Positions 1-11,507 of a stretch of 64,000 bases of DNA are shown in pieces (positions within the stretch are counted from its first letter, which is position 1; each line of letters starts with the position of its first letter). The notes beneath the pieces are model-generated. The model did no database searches, had not been told where the DNA came from, and saw only the letters and a list, made by a program, of their open reading frames with translations. Origin of the DNA: Chaetoderma sp. LZ-2023a (taxonomy: Eukaryota; Mollusca; Caudofoveata; Chaetodermatida; Chaetodermatidae). Location: positions 61,730,369-61,794,368 of the forward strand of contig CM067370.1 in assembly GCA_034401795.1 (NCBI GenBank), written 5' to 3'. The position numbers and the translations under genes are program-made.

Positions 1-77
1 TTTTAATTGTTTATTTTGAGCTAGACTAGATAATAGGCATTATCATAATAGTACATCTGGTAAGTATTATTCGAAGC
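1..77 (-). mobile_element. Outer 5' end of a second old DIRS-like copy (rest outside window)
   Basis: Positions about 38-77 match the right end of the relic at 6,205-6,239 and the reverse complement of its internal complementary region at 2,335-2,381 (shared core 'agtacatctggtaagtatt'). Here the match to the ICR runs further right ('attcgaagcagaa') than in the 6,240 copy, so this end is slightly better preserved. Only the terminal repeat is in the window. Confidence 0.7.
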
Positions 78-884
78 AGAAAGGGCCTACAGCTGATGCC
101 GAGGATGGACATGTCATCATATTCATATGGCATCATGTATAAATACTGGAAGGATCTGATCTGTCACTCAAATATATGATGTCATAATCAATTATGTCAC
201 TACTTAGCTGATGTAGCATTCATGACGTATATCTCTGTCATGAAAATCAAAATATCCATCACTAGTGTATGTCTTTAATGAATTTACGATTTAATAAACA
301 TTCTGTTGAATGTTTTGAAACTAACATGACTGGGAGTTGTCAGCTCTGAAAGTTTAAAATGTGTGTGAAGCTTAGCAAGAAATTGGTTTGGCATAGCTAG
401 AAATGGATCCCTGCCCATTGACCAGGTTGAAGAAACAAAATATGAAATACTGTCCAATGTTGATAGTTGTTTAACTGATATGAACTGTATTTATGAACTG
501 TTCAGGCAGTTGTGACTTAAATGCAGGAATACATTATTCCATGGGTTAGCCAAAAGGTTTGCTGATGGAAATAAATGCATACATTTGCGCGAACAGAATT
601 ATTTGAGATACTGAATACTGATGTCTTGAGACATGGCTTTACAGCCTAGCTTGATGAAATTTTTATATATCCTTCATTTTTAAAGTTGCACAAGGGTATA
701 GGGCCAGCACAAAATGTATTTACAGAATGTGTGATGATGGTTGACAAAAATTCACATCGTTGAGAAAAACCTTTATGTCGTCAATCAGCCATATAAGCAA
801 TTGCTCAAGCAGTCAAACTAGCTTATTTTGGGTCACATGCACATGGATAATGCATGCTAATATTAAACTACGGGTTTTAGTGCT
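78..884. other. Non-coding stretch with two interspersed repeat fragments
   Basis: No supported gene. About 150-235 matches, in inverse orientation, 25,738-25,825 (shared 'gatctgtcactcaaatat' and 'tagctgatgt'). About 288-335 ('aataaacattctgttgaat') recurs at about 35,858-35,900. Both look like pieces of dispersed repeats. Confidence 0.5.
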
Positions 885-2004
885 GCAATGCAAAAACTGG
901 GACTTCCCGAAATGGGCATTGACATGTCACGAGACTTCGACACAATTAACCGCTCAAACATCCTAGATGTACTACGCCAGGCCAGTTGCAATGAGGTACA
1001 ACTAGTGAGATTACTGCTCGCAGACTCCAAGCAGAGTATGAGTCAAATTAGTCAAGTCTGTAGAGTTTGAGACATCAATCGGCTCCCCACAGGGAGATAG
1101 TCTATCTCCTGTGCTTTTCACCTGTTACCTTGCTGCTGCATTGAAATCTGTGTGGGAAAGTTCCACAAGACCAAACGCCCCAGTGTCAATATTGGGTATG
1201 CCGCTAGAGATGGCACATGCCGACAATGTGGACTTCATAAACGAGGAAAAGAAACCCCTTGACGAACTTCTCCCAATAGCTGCAAGCAAACTAAAAATTG
1301 AGAATCCCTTTATGAATGAATCCAAAACAGAGTTCACCCACATAAACCTATCTACAAAGCATGAAACTAAAGAAAATGACGATGTACTTTGTGGCAGCGA
1401 ACCATGGAGGAAAAGTAAGATCCTGGGCTCACTGCTTTGCAGTACTGCTGACATTGCTGCAGACTGCGTCATGGGGAACATAGCTTTCCAGTCCATCTGG
1501 TAGCTATAGATTCGTAGATCAAGGATACCCTTGATAACAAGACTACGTTTATACAATGCAACCTGCGTATCCTTGATGCTGTATAACTGTAACAGCTAGG
1601 CAGCTCCAAAAGCACCTCTAGACAAACTCGATGCCAGCCACTGCAAACACCTATGCACCATCACTGGACACCGATGGCCAGACGGCATAATTTCCAATGA
1701 TGCACTATACAAGATTTGCAATATGTTGCCGCTGTCTGTAAAAGTCGCCCAGCAAAGATGGTCCAAGTTTCGCCATTTGCTAAGGATGCCAGAAGACACA
1801 CTAGCACAGACAGCCTTGGAATTCGCCCTATTTGGAGCCAGCAAATACAAAGCCAGGAGAGGCTGGCATTGCGTAAATCTACTAAGTGTGCTACAAGGTG
1901 ACCTCAAGAAAGGTCTCGGTAAACTCAAGCCAAGAATAGACTTGAAGAAGCTAATGATTTCGGCTGAGACCACGACACAGTGGGCAAAAGCGAAGAAGGA
2001 CTGA
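885..2004 (+). pseudogene. Decayed non-LTR (LINE-type) reverse transcriptase fragment
   Basis: Three open segments in different frames read as one reverse transcriptase with frameshifts between them. The first (about 888-1,070) carries an 'SRDFDTINR' block like RT motif A. The second (about 1,078-1,503) opens with GSPQGDSLSPVLF, a classic RT motif, followed by HADNVDF where an active enzyme would have YADD, then a 'NESKTEFTHI' block and 'WRKSKILGSLLCS'. The third (about 1,716-2,003) matches the post-RT region of such elements ('RRGWHCVNLL'). The catalytic aspartate pair is mutated and no endonuclease domain is visible, so this is a dead 5'-truncated copy. The exact LINE clade is not certain. 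It ends about 20 bp before the left end of the DIRS relic at 2,022. Confidence 0.75.
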
Positions 2005-2021
2005 TTGTAACTGTATCAAAA

Positions 2022-2225
2022 ACCCATCATGCTTTTGTTTCTACATGAAATTGATAATACCAGATGTACTATTATGATAATGTCTATTATCGAAACACTA
2101 GCTTAAAATAACTAACAAAGATTAACTCTCCAGGATCATGCTCAGCCTGTGTCCAGGAATTACCATAAGCGCCAGGTACCGAGTCAATTCCCGAGTATAG
2201 ACAGGTTCGTCTTATGTTTGCATAG
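2022..2225. repeat. 3' inverted terminal repeat of the old DIRS relic
   Basis: Reverse-complements 6,062-6,240. Clear shared blocks are 'ctccaggatcatgctcagcc' against 'ggctgagcaggatcctggag', and 'taccataagcgccaggtac' against 'gtacctggcgcttatggta'. Confidence 0.8.
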
Positions 2226-2276
2226 TAAAACAGCGAAAGCAGCTCAGCATCACCTCAGCGGGGTGGACTGAGATGG

Positions 2277-2381
2277 GCCATAGTACATCTGGTAAATATT
2301 ATCAATTCTCGTAGAAACAAAAGCAGATGCTTTTTTTATTCTACTTCGAATAATACTTACCAGATGTACTATTATGATAAT
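2277..2381. repeat. Internal complementary region of the old DIRS relic
   Basis: The left half (about 2,280-2,325, 'tagtacatctggtaaatatt') is complementary to the element's left outer end (about 2,025-2,070). The right half (about 2,335-2,381) is complementary to its right outer end. This joins the two ends head to tail in inverse orientation, as the DIRS circle-replication model requires. Confidence 0.8.
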
Positions 2382-2959
2382 ACAGGATTTCAACAGCCAG
2401 GCATTCCGGTGGGCGGAGGCGATGCTCAAACAGCTCTCATCTACCAATCAAAAGAATGTTTGTGAGGAGACTGAGAACCCCAGCACCCGGTTGGGTGCTG
2501 CCATTTGACTCATAACAGAAAGCACTTAAGGTCTAGACCGCGCTCCCCCTTCTCATTTGTCCACACAAATATGAGGGCTGTCAAGGAGAGGCAACACCAC
2601 CCAGGCCCATGTCAGTTCTACGTCTCGGCTAGAGCAGTCCCAGAGAGTGTAAAGAAGCTACTACTACTTCTAAGTTTTTGGAAACACTATCATGGTTCTG
2701 ATATCAATTTCCTACTGGAATGAGGCTTAATTCTGATATTGAGAATAAGTATACTCTTAAATCAGCCAATCCACAAATAGTCTGATATTTCTACTGCAAG
2801 TGAAAAACATGGATTAGTCACTTAAACTAGAACCACTCATGACCTTTCCAGTGTAGTTGTTCTGTGGTCATCTCAGGAGCTTGCCCATTCGGTGTAGATC
2901 TGCCAGCCATTGATTTTCCTGCGCCAGAACTCATAGGAGTGCTTGTGATGTTTAGTGCT

Positions 2960-3890
2960 CGAGGTGTTCGTTGAGTAAGTTTGTGACGGCAACTGGATTA
3001 AGCGCGCTTGCTATATCCCGAAGGTAGAAATCGGTGAATGACGACTCGGCATGCCATTTTGCTATAGACATCACTTCCTCTAATGAGACACCCTTATAAA
3101 GGGCCGATGCTGCTGCTAGTGCTCGTACTTGATAGGCATTCGCATGACCAATCTGTTTCCCTGTAGCTAATGTGTGTCATTTGAATAGCCTCGACTATCC
3201 AACGTGAAATATTATCTTTCGAGGCACGAAGATGGGGAGCCTTGAGACAAAGCCAAATTGACATTGGATCCTCCCTACACTCTTGAGTATGTTTCTTGTA
3301 CATTTTCAGACAATGGATTGGGCACCAAGTAGAAGAGCTTGGGTCGTGTCTGATCAAACTTGGCAAATTGATCGGTCGACCTGGATATTTAAGTGACTGA
3401 TTCTTTGCCAAGAAGCAGACGTGGTAGTAGTCGTAGACCTTCAACCATAATGACAAAACGGTTTTGTTCGGCAGAAAGTGCATGAATTTCGCTTCTTCTC
3501 GCCGATGCTGCTGCAACCAAGAAAACTGGCTTATGTGTTAACAGTTTAATATCTATAGCCCCAATAGGTTCAAAGGGAGCATGCCCTAATACCTGAAGCA
3601 CAAGAAATAAATTCCCTGCAGGAATAGTCATAGGCTGTCTAATAACTTCACTTGAAGTGTCGTTCTCGCTCCTGTATTGGCCAGGCTTGGAATGACTGAA
3701 GCTAATGCACACTTATATGCTGCTAGGGTTGAAGGTACAAGTTTGTCAACCTCATATAAATGACAGATAAAATCTGCTACATGTTGAACAGTTGCAGAAA
3801 AGGAATTAAAACTTCTTCCCTTGCACCACTCCACAAACCCTTGATTCTATAATTATATCTTCTAGTGGTTGACCCCTTCTGTTCTGATAG
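2960..3890 (-). pseudogene. Tyrosine recombinase remnant (old DIRS relic)
   Basis: Several short minus-strand frames line up with the recombinase of E5: 'STTRRYNYRIKG' at about 3,850-3,885 (N-terminus), an R-S-E-I-H block at about 3,480-3,500 (first catalytic arginine), 'FLAKNQSLKYPGRPINLPSL' at about 3,360-3,410, 'ASKDNISRWIVE' near 3,200, and a C-terminal block 'AKWHAESSFTDFYLRD' at about 3,010-3,060 holding the expected nucleophile tyrosine. At least three frameshifts separate these blocks. Confidence 0.8.
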
Positions 3891-4735
3891 CCAACATTCA
3901 AGGTGGTATATCAATGGTTCTTTCACTGTAATCCTCAGAGACAATGGATCTGTCTTCTGAGACCAGAATGACATTAGATACATTTGACTCGGCCTGTGTC
4001 GGAGTGCTGCATAAGGAACTACCTTCTCCAATCATATTAGCAAACCCAGTATCTTTAGAAACTGACACGCCGTCAAAAAGGCCGCTAGAGAAATGGACCC
4101 CAGTACTGCCAATAAGCTCTTGACTCTGCTTTCTGCCAGAAAAACCACCCCATCTCTGAGATTGAACAGCATTCCCACATAAACAAATTTATTAAACGAG
4201 AATGGGGTCAACTCTGATTTCTCTAGATTGACAATCCAACCTAGGTCCTTTAATAGGTCTAGGACAATTTTCAAATTGTTGCGCAGAGTGACTGGGCTCC
4301 TCGCCTTCAGAAAGCAGTCATCTATGTAAGTGTGAACAGTTATGTTTCTCCTGCGAAGCAATGTAGTCATGGCAAGAACCACCTTGGTGAAGACCATGGG
4401 GGCTGTCGTCAAACTGAATGGTAATGCTTTGAACTCCCAGACCTTGTTCTGGAACGTGAACCGCGGGTATTTCTGAAAAGGAATTGACATTGCAATATGG
4501 AAATAAGCATCTTTCAGATCTATCGACACTGCCCACATACCCTTCTTCAGACCTGTCATCACATTTGTCACCGTCTCCATCTGAAACCTGGGCGACAAAA
4601 TGAACTTGTTCAAAGACTTGAGGTTGAGGAACGTTCTCTAACCTCCGGTGTGCTTTGGTACGAGGAACATCATCAAATAGAAGCCCAGGGAGGCTTAGTC
4701 GCAGACTAAATGAATCGCATTCTTCCATAGAAGGC
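3890..4735 (-). pseudogene. Reverse transcriptase remnant (old DIRS relic), RNase H deleted
   Basis: A 193-residue frame at 4,032-4,613 carries the RT palm: 'SIDLKDAYFHI' (motif A) and 'HTYIDDCFLKA' (the Y-x-D-D catalytic box, about 4,310-4,340). Upstream frame 4,318-4,728 is shifted. In frame 3,777-4,031 the sequence runs from the RT-connection region ('YAALRHRPSQ') directly into the recombinase N-terminus ('STTRRYNY'). Against E5 this means the RNase H and methyltransferase-like parts, about 1 kb, have been deleted. Confidence 0.85.
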
Positions 4736-6030
4736 TTTCAGTTTCTAAGCGAATGACCTCTAAATGATCGGTCTCCCTTGGAGTGGGAGTCCATACTGGA
4801 GTCGTAGTTAACAGAACTGGCGTTTTCTTGGATGAGCCAATCCTGTTCGTATCCGTTTCTTAACCAATGACAGACTAATGAGTTTTGCACGACCTGGTCC
4901 CATTTGCTTGAGAACAGTTGAAGTCTGGCTGCAACGGTAGGAATCTGCACACAGCTCGCGATCGATATTGCACAACAAGATGCTAACCCGCTTTGGTGAA
5001 GACTTATGACTCCCATCTTCACTGATGCCACCAGAACGGTTCTCGCTGGATGCCCGTCAGGACCTCCCCCATCGCCACGGCCCCCACGGGAATTCTTGGC
5101 ATAAGACGGGCCGGATTTCACCACCTCTGTTATCTTTATGATAACTGGGCTTTCCGGCACAGCCCCCCCCCCCCCACCTTCCTGTCATCCTCATAAGACC
5201 GCTTATTTGGTGCCTTGTATGAAGATGATCGACGAGCTGCCTGAGATCCGGATGCCCGATGGGTATCATGGCCTGCAGGATGGAAGGGAGATCTCTGGCA
5301 TTGGCACTGCTGCTCCTGCCTGTGCTGCCTGCAGAACTGCTGTGGCCGAGTCCTCTTTGTCGACTTCCATGACTTTCCGAGGACTTCTTGTTCCGCCACC
5401 ATTGACGAAATTCCAAATGTGGATCTTGTTAGACAGCACCTGTCAGGCCAAGCCTCCAAACAGACCTGGACCAATGAAGGGCGCAGAAGATAATGCAGCC
5501 CTCATTTTCGGTCTGGTTCTACGCAATCGAGAACAATTCTTCTGCATTCAGCCAATGTGTGAGTCATAACCCTGGCCAGGCTATCTTGAGACAAGCGCAT
5601 AGCGTCCCGGACACCTCCGGGAGCCACTTAGGCCACAGCCCCACCCTCCGCTGTGCAGGTCAGCATCTCCTGCATGATGGTACATCCATGCGACAGGGCA
5701 TCCATGGCCACCTGTGCCGCATCTTCAATGAGCGAAAGCTCATTAAATGGATCCTTGTTGCTTGCAGACGTTAGAGGCCGAGAACAACCCTTCGTCTTGC
5801 CCGCCAATGGCCTATTAAGCTCTTCATACTCCTTCATCGAAAGACGAGGAACTCGCGCATATTGATGATAGGCCAGCTCCGGAATGCGGACCATGCTCCT
5901 GATGTCCTTGGGGCCTTAGGCACTGAAAACTCCAGCTGTACCAGTCTGTAAGCTGCGACTTCAAGCATGTCTCAAGTCTGAGAATCCAGAGGAAGTATTG
6001 GAATGGCAGAAGAGCCACAGGACAGAGCGC
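4736..6030 (-). pseudogene. Probable gag remnant (old DIRS relic)
   Basis: Position between the RT remnant and the 5' terminal repeat matches gag in E1-E6. Frames at 5,057-5,474 are Ser/Gly/Gln-rich, and 5,628-5,894 contains 'MDALSHGCTIMQEML', reminiscent of the 'AALSHVSQLLQGV' block of the E-family gag. Frames are broken throughout; assignment rests mainly on position. Confidence 0.45.
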
Positions 6031-6061
6031 TAGCTAGCAGAGCAAATTAACACAAAGTTTA

Positions 6062-6240
6062 TCTTTTCGCAAATTAGACGAACCTGACTGTACTCGGAAA
6101 TTGACTCAGTACCTGGCGCTTATGGTAATTCCCGGACACAGGCTGAGCAGGATCCTGGAGAGTTAATATTTGTTAGTTATTTTGAGCTAGTCTTTCGATA
6201 ACAGACATTATCATAATAGTACATCTGGTAAGTATTATTG
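6062..6240. repeat. 5' inverted terminal repeat of the old DIRS relic
   Basis: Inverse partner of 2,022-2,225. It ends in 'cattatcataatagtacatc' and 'tggtaagtattatt', also seen at the window start. Confidence 0.8.
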
Positions 6241-6608
6241 CATCCATACACAAAGATTGGTTACTCTATAGAAGACTCACAAGAATTTCATGGATTTAGA
6301 TGTCTCGCCTGTCTCCTGTTTGACACAGTGGCATTGACCATAACATTGGAAAAAACAGAGTATTGTATCAAGGTCACCTTAACCTTTGACCTTGTGACCT
6401 CAGTATTATCATGCTGCTTCCTAACAGTATAGGCAACCACATAGTCAAGCTTAGTTGCAATAGAATTAACCGATCCTGAAATATAAGCTGAGATGTTTTG
6501 CTAAATGCAAAAACTTAACATTGGTGACGCAGTCGCCGTCAGAAGTGACACATATGTTTCGCTTTCTGTTTCGCAGGCGAGACAATAAAATTAAAGCCGA
6601 GACAAGAA

Positions 6609-6735
6609 TCTGTTGACAGGGAATCCAACCCACAACCGCCGAATGCACCTAGCATTATAGCCCACAAACGCTTCCACCACATCAATGCCGCAAGAGAAAT
6701 CTTATATTGCCAGTGAAGCTTTCACGATGTAAGTT
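6609..6735 (-). repeat. tRNA-like SINE fragment, copy 1
   Basis: Reads on the minus strand as the unit described at 7,062-7,184: 'ggtggaagcgtttgtgggct' then a degenerate B-box region. Most diverged of the three copies. Confidence 0.6.
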
Positions 6736-6914
6736 TCTGATATGCAGTTGAATTCTGTGGTAGCTGATTTTGACCGTAATTACTGTAACTAGTGATTTGT
6801 GTGCACAGATGGTCGCACAGTACCTCGTCTGTATACACATCAAATAGCCCACACATTTTTCACAACCATTATACATAGTTATATAAGTAGTCATCGCTTT
6901 ACAATATTTTGGCA

Positions 6915-7035
6915 TTGACAGGGAATCCAACACACAAACAGCGAAAGCGCCTAGCATCATAGCCCACAAACGCTTCCACCATACCAATGCCACAAGTAGT
7001 CTTACTTTGCTGGCGAGGCTTTCACATGTGAGTAT
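6915..7035 (-). repeat. tRNA-like SINE fragment, copy 2
   Basis: Minus-strand copy of the same unit. It lies head to head with copy 3, about 30 bp apart, so 6,915-7,184 forms a long imperfect inverted repeat. Confidence 0.65.
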
Positions 7036-7061
7036 CTGATACACAGTGTATGAGAAACTCA

Positions 7062-7184
7062 CATTGTGAAAGCCTCACCGGCAAAGTAAGCCTTTTCTTG
7101 TGGCACTGGTGTGGTGGAAGTGTTTGTGGGCTATGATGCTAGGCGCTTTCACCGGTTGTTGGTTCGATTCCCTGTCAATGCCAA
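7062..7184 (+). repeat. tRNA-like SINE fragment, copy 3 (A and B box visible)
   Basis: 7,102-7,182 resembles a degenerate tRNA: 'tggtggaagtg' fits the polymerase III A box, and 'ggttcgattcc' at 7,161-7,171 fits the B box. The first and last seven bases (ggcactg / caatgcc) pair with one mismatch. Stems are too weak for a functional tRNA gene and the unit is repeated twice nearby, so a tRNA-derived SINE is the better reading. Confidence 0.6.
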
Positions 7185-7226
7185 AATACTGTAATGTCAC
7201 GCGACTACTAGTATAACTATTATGCT

Positions 7227-7690
7227 CAGTGAACCATGAAAAGTAGGCCAGGTTGACCTACTTTTAATACATGACAAACTGGTCGGTTAAAATGCGTCCA
7301 TACACCAAGTTTCGTTACTGTATACAAAAGACTCTTGAAACTGACCTACTTTTGATACATGACACACCTTTAGGCAATGATGCATCCATATACCACATTT
7401 GGTGACTATATGTGAACAAATTTTGACAATATGGTCCAAACAAAAAATTTAAGACATAAAAATAAAATTTTCTTTGATGTCCAGTGAACCGTAAAAAGTA
7501 GATCATGGTGACCTATCTTTGATATATGTGACACAATAGTAACTGACAATACATCCATACACCAAGTTTTGTAAACTGTATACAAAAACTCTTAAAACTA
7601 AAGCCTAGACAAGAATAATGTATATTCAGTGACCCTTGAAAAGTAGCTAACGCTGATCTACTTTTGATACATGACACCCCTTTAGACCCA
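7227..7690. repeat. Degenerate tandem-like repeat cluster
   Basis: Units begin with 'cagtgaacc' plus 'aaaagtag' (7,227; 7,482; 7,626), continue with 'gacctacttttgatacatga' and 'catccatacaccaagttt' (7,291; 7,380; 7,549). A single related block occurs at 8,540-8,610 and part of it at 6,240. Spacing is irregular, so this is a decayed array or clustered interspersed repeat. Confidence 0.6.
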
Positions 7691-9240
7691 TTCATGTCTA
7701 GCGAGATCTCATTTGAAAATTGAGAAAAGAATCTTGTGTGCAATGAGTGGACATTGGAGTAGTAATTTCTCCGAATTGGGGGATATTTGATACCAGGCAA
7801 TATTATTTCACATAAAACGAGATGATATAAAGCCCACAGTCTTCTGTATGAATAATTAACAGAAAACGTCCCTCTTGATTCGTCATAAAATTCAAATCAG
7901 TCGCATGCACAATGAGGACAAGAATCTACTGACATTGCGTAGATGTTGATATCACATGAACCACTGGACAAATCCAGTTGATTTTAATGTCCATATCAAG
8001 CCAGTGATACAGGGGTTAAGATTATATCATAATCAACACAATCCACAGTGGTGTGTTCACAGTCCACTATACATGTAGCCTGTGTAGTGTGTAATAGTCC
8101 AGTCATTGTGAAGATGTAATAAGATAGCCAGTCATTACATTAGAGATGTATTCTCGGGACGCAGACATGTCTCTATATTTTGACTGATTTAGGCAGTGTC
8201 AGGGCATCTAAATTTTGGAGGTTCCCAGGACCCCATACCCTGAAATCTGGGGGTCCCCAACTGAAATGGTGGGGTCACAAAACTAAAATTTGGAGTTCCC
8301 AAGCAGTATTACATCATCCATGCTCAAATTAGAGGATACCATGGACTATGCATTATGTATGTCACATGCTAGATTTGTTAGGTATTTTTATGCAAAAGCC
8401 TATAAAACTACTTAGCATTTAACAACCATACAGGATTTTCAGGGGTCCAATGGGACCCACTGCCATTACTTTTGGGGGGTCCCAGGCTGAATTTTGGGGC
8501 TATATACCCTCAAAAGGACTGTTATGAGAATCACTGGATTTAGGCCATGATGCATCCATATACCATGTTTGGTGACTACCTGTGAAAAACTCTTGAAAAT
8601 TGTCCAGGCAAAAATCGGGGATGGGCCTATGTACGGATAAAATGACTATTATATACTCCCGCTTTGCAGTATAATCATGGCTGAACAATTTACTATTTAT
8701 TTATATATACAATACTAATTTGCATTTTCAAAACTTCCATAGTATATAAGCACTAACAATTTGTAATATAACATGCGGTAGTATGAACACACTTGGGAGG
8801 CGAAACACTTTGATGGGTGCACCAATATTCACTTCATGGCATGAAAAGATCATTGCGAGTAAAAGAGGCTAAAACACCCTTACATGACTGAATAGTGTGT
8901 AAGTCATAGAACAGTGTTTCCTAACAGCTCATGACTTATCCTATACATTAATCAATCACCAAGTATGATTACAGCAATCATATGGTGCTGAAATGATGCT
9001 AAAATAGACATATCTCCATGTTACGTCCTTTATCCAGGCATACCAATTTCCAGCCACACACATACATGTACGTAAACGTATGAACTTGACTTTTGACACA
9101 GATTGATGGATTTAGCAATACAATACATCATATAAATATTAAAATACTGGTAGGTATTTTTATTTCAGTATTACAAATCCAAAAATTTGTTATTTGTAGC
9201 AAGTAATTCTATATAATTTATTTCCAAATAATATACTCAC

Positions 9241-11284
9241 CAAAGAGTTGATGGTTGTTGAATCGTGCCTGGCCTCATTTTCCATAAGTAGGATAAGCAG
9301 TGTTTCTGAATGTCCCTGAATATACAGGGTAAACTGTTCCAAGTGCTCATTAGCTAGCACATCCAGGGCTGTCATAGCAGCATCTGAATCTGTCAAGTCA
9401 TGCTTATATACAGATTCACTGGAATGCTCCTCAGGTGCGTCAATAATCGTCACTCTTTTCTCCTTTTTCACCTGTAAGTTCACTTTTACATGCTCGTGAT
9501 GCTGGTTGGAGGACTGACCAGCATCATCAGGCAACCCTGTAGACATTGTGTCGCCAATGTCACGTGACTCGCCAGAGAAAGCACTGTCATTTATTCCTGG
9601 AGATGCTACATCACCGGCGCGATGTTTCGCATCATATCTATGAACATAGCCATGACTACTATGATCTTTAGCAACTATTTCTAATGCAACATTATAAATA
9701 CTAGACTTTTTATGACTACCACCTTCTTTCTTATATACACATTGCTCATAGGAATACAGTGTATTTTCTAATTCACAAAGCCTGGCTTTATTAGCGTCTG
9801 TAACCAAACCATTTTTATTATCTTTGCCCATATGTGGTTCTACGATGCACATGTTATCTACTACTTTGTCTGTCCTAGCAGTCTCCATTTCACCATCATC
9901 GATAACTTCAACATCCTCATGCTCGCCAATACTGTCCTTATCACCATCATCATTCTTATTTTCATTATTAGCTTCATGATTAACAACATGATTGTTAACA
10001 TTATGAGATCTGCTATCGTCTGCATTTTCAATAAGTTCTGAAGATAGTAAAACAGATTCTTCATTACCTTTCTCCATCTCTGGTTCATTATCACTCTTTA
10101 TAACAATAACATCACTAGCATCATCATGCCTCTCTATCTCGGTATCACATGGTTCATCACAGACCTGCTCATCAATCACATCACTAGCCTGAGTCAATGG
10201 CCCAGTATTAGGTATATCAGAATCATCATCTTTACACAAATTCTCATCAAGAGGTTGACATACATTACTGATCACTTCTAAATCAGGATTAGCTTTCATG
10301 GTATGATTTAGCAATTCATCTATAGATTCGTCACTTTTGGTTTCCTGAGAAATGTCATGGTCCAGATCATGTTTTGGTATCCGATCACCAGCATACTGCA
10401 ATAGTTTGTCTATCTTGCTGGATTCCTCCAGTTTATTGTCACTCACAGCACATACAGATGCTGAAACATTAGATTGATCTATATCTCCTAAAGATGGTGC
10501 TTCAGCATCCATGTTATTGTTAATAACGACATCATTAATGTCTCTATCAGATCTTTCATTCAAAGTTAAAGCACTAGTTCTCTCTAACTGTCTTGTCACA
10601 GTATCACTAGATAATGACATTTGAATATCATCTTTATCAGACACACTATCATTAATCTTATAGGAGATATCGCTTGACAAATCATCAGATCTATCATTAT
10701 TAATATCCTTTAATAAGCACTTATCTTTACTATCGTCCCTACTCTGCTGTGATTTTGTGTTATTTTCTAAAGAACACAACACTTCTGATTCGTTAACAGG
10801 TTTTCTGTAATTATCTGTCTTCTCAATAGACTCAGCATTCTTACATTGATTTTCACTATCAATGATATTAATATTCTCTTTATTGTTACTGACATCATCT
10901 GGTACATAGTCTGTCAATGTTGATACTGTCCTAACCATCACTGAATTCAAAATCTGACTCATATCCTCTGATGTATCTAAAGCAGGTCTTTCAGTATCCA
11001 GTGTTACACAAGGACTGACCTTTCTTGCAATAACTGAATCTTGTATAGAAACATCACTTTTTAAATTTACTAAATCCGTATTTATCATCTGTTTCTTAAT
11101 AATATTGTTTCCAGCTGGTGATTTAAGATTGCTCTTGATCAGTTTAAAGTTTGAAGGTGTATAATATTTTTGTGTGTTAGTTCGTTCATTCTCATCCCTC
11201 CTTAATTTGGCAGTGTAATACGAACTCAGATACACATCAATAAGCCTCACACCATCAGGAAGGGGAAAACCTGAACAAACAATT
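9241..11284 (-). CDS. HPS4: HPS4-like (BLOC-3 subunit) large internal exon
   Basis: HPS4 pairs with HPS1 to form BLOC-3, the exchange factor for Rab32/Rab38 in lysosome-related organelle biogenesis. This exon is open for 681 codons. It begins with 'IVCSGFPLPDGVRLIDVYL', equivalent to the strand after the longin domain in vertebrate HPS4. A long acidic, Ser/Asp/Asn-rich, probably disordered region of about 580 residues follows. It ends with 'LYIQGHSETLLILLMENE' and 'DSTTINSL', matching the conserved block that opens the C-terminal domain. The 3' end is a strong donor (TTG|GTGAGT, phase 0). The 5' end is inferred: starting at 11,284 keeps phase 2 with the exon at 61,441-61,535, but the expected AG lacks its G (see findings). 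The open frame runs on to a Met at 11,361, probably by chance. Identification is from remembered vertebrate HPS4, not a search. Confidence 0.72.
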
Positions 11285-11507
11285 TGAAAAACATCAGAAG
11301 AAAAGGAAAATATAGGCATCCATTTGTATCTATGCCCTTCCCAATTCTGGCTAAGCTCCATTCACTTTTTATGAGCGTTGGAATCAATTTTACCATTTTG
11401 ACCCCTGAATTCCCCAAGTTTCAATTCCAAGTTCACTATACAGGTAACTGGTTGAATATTTTCAAACTAATTGGACTTTTAAACCTTTCAATGACAAATC
11501 CGTGAAA

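Larger units (their letters stand above)
2022..6240 (-). mobile_element. Old, internally deleted DIRS-like retrotransposon of a second family
   Basis: The two ends (about 2,022-2,225 and 6,062-6,240) are inverted copies of each other. A third region at 2,277-2,381 is complementary to both outer ends, which is the DIRS1-type arrangement of inverted terminal repeats plus ICR. Between them, on the minus strand, are remnants of a tyrosine recombinase, a reverse transcriptase and probably gag. The coding parts resemble E1-E6 (for example 'FLAKNQSLKYPG' and 'DLKDAYFHI') but many residues differ and the terminal repeats are unrelated, so it is another family. Numerous frame breaks and loss of the RNase H region mark it as inactive. 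Confidence 0.85.
6241..9240. other. Repeat-rich stretch downstream of the HPS4-like exon
   Basis: No coding exon could be recognised. It holds tRNA-like SINE copies, a degenerate roughly 130-bp repeat (7,227-7,690, with related pieces at 6,240 and 8,550), a 'caaggtcaccttaacctttg' motif at about 6,370-6,410 common in mollusc non-coding DNA, and a G/C-run repeat ('gggggtccccaactgaaa', 8,220-8,500). It is probably intron of the HPS4-like gene, whose next exon should lie further left. Confidence 0.5.

Noticed and set aside
7102..7182. Functional tRNA gene
   Set aside because: T-arm and anticodon stem do not pair well and related copies lie nearby; a SINE remnant explains it better.
9832..10094. 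Small ORFs overlapping the HPS4-like exon
   Set aside because: Low-complexity shadows of an Asp/Asn/Ser-rich coding sequence.
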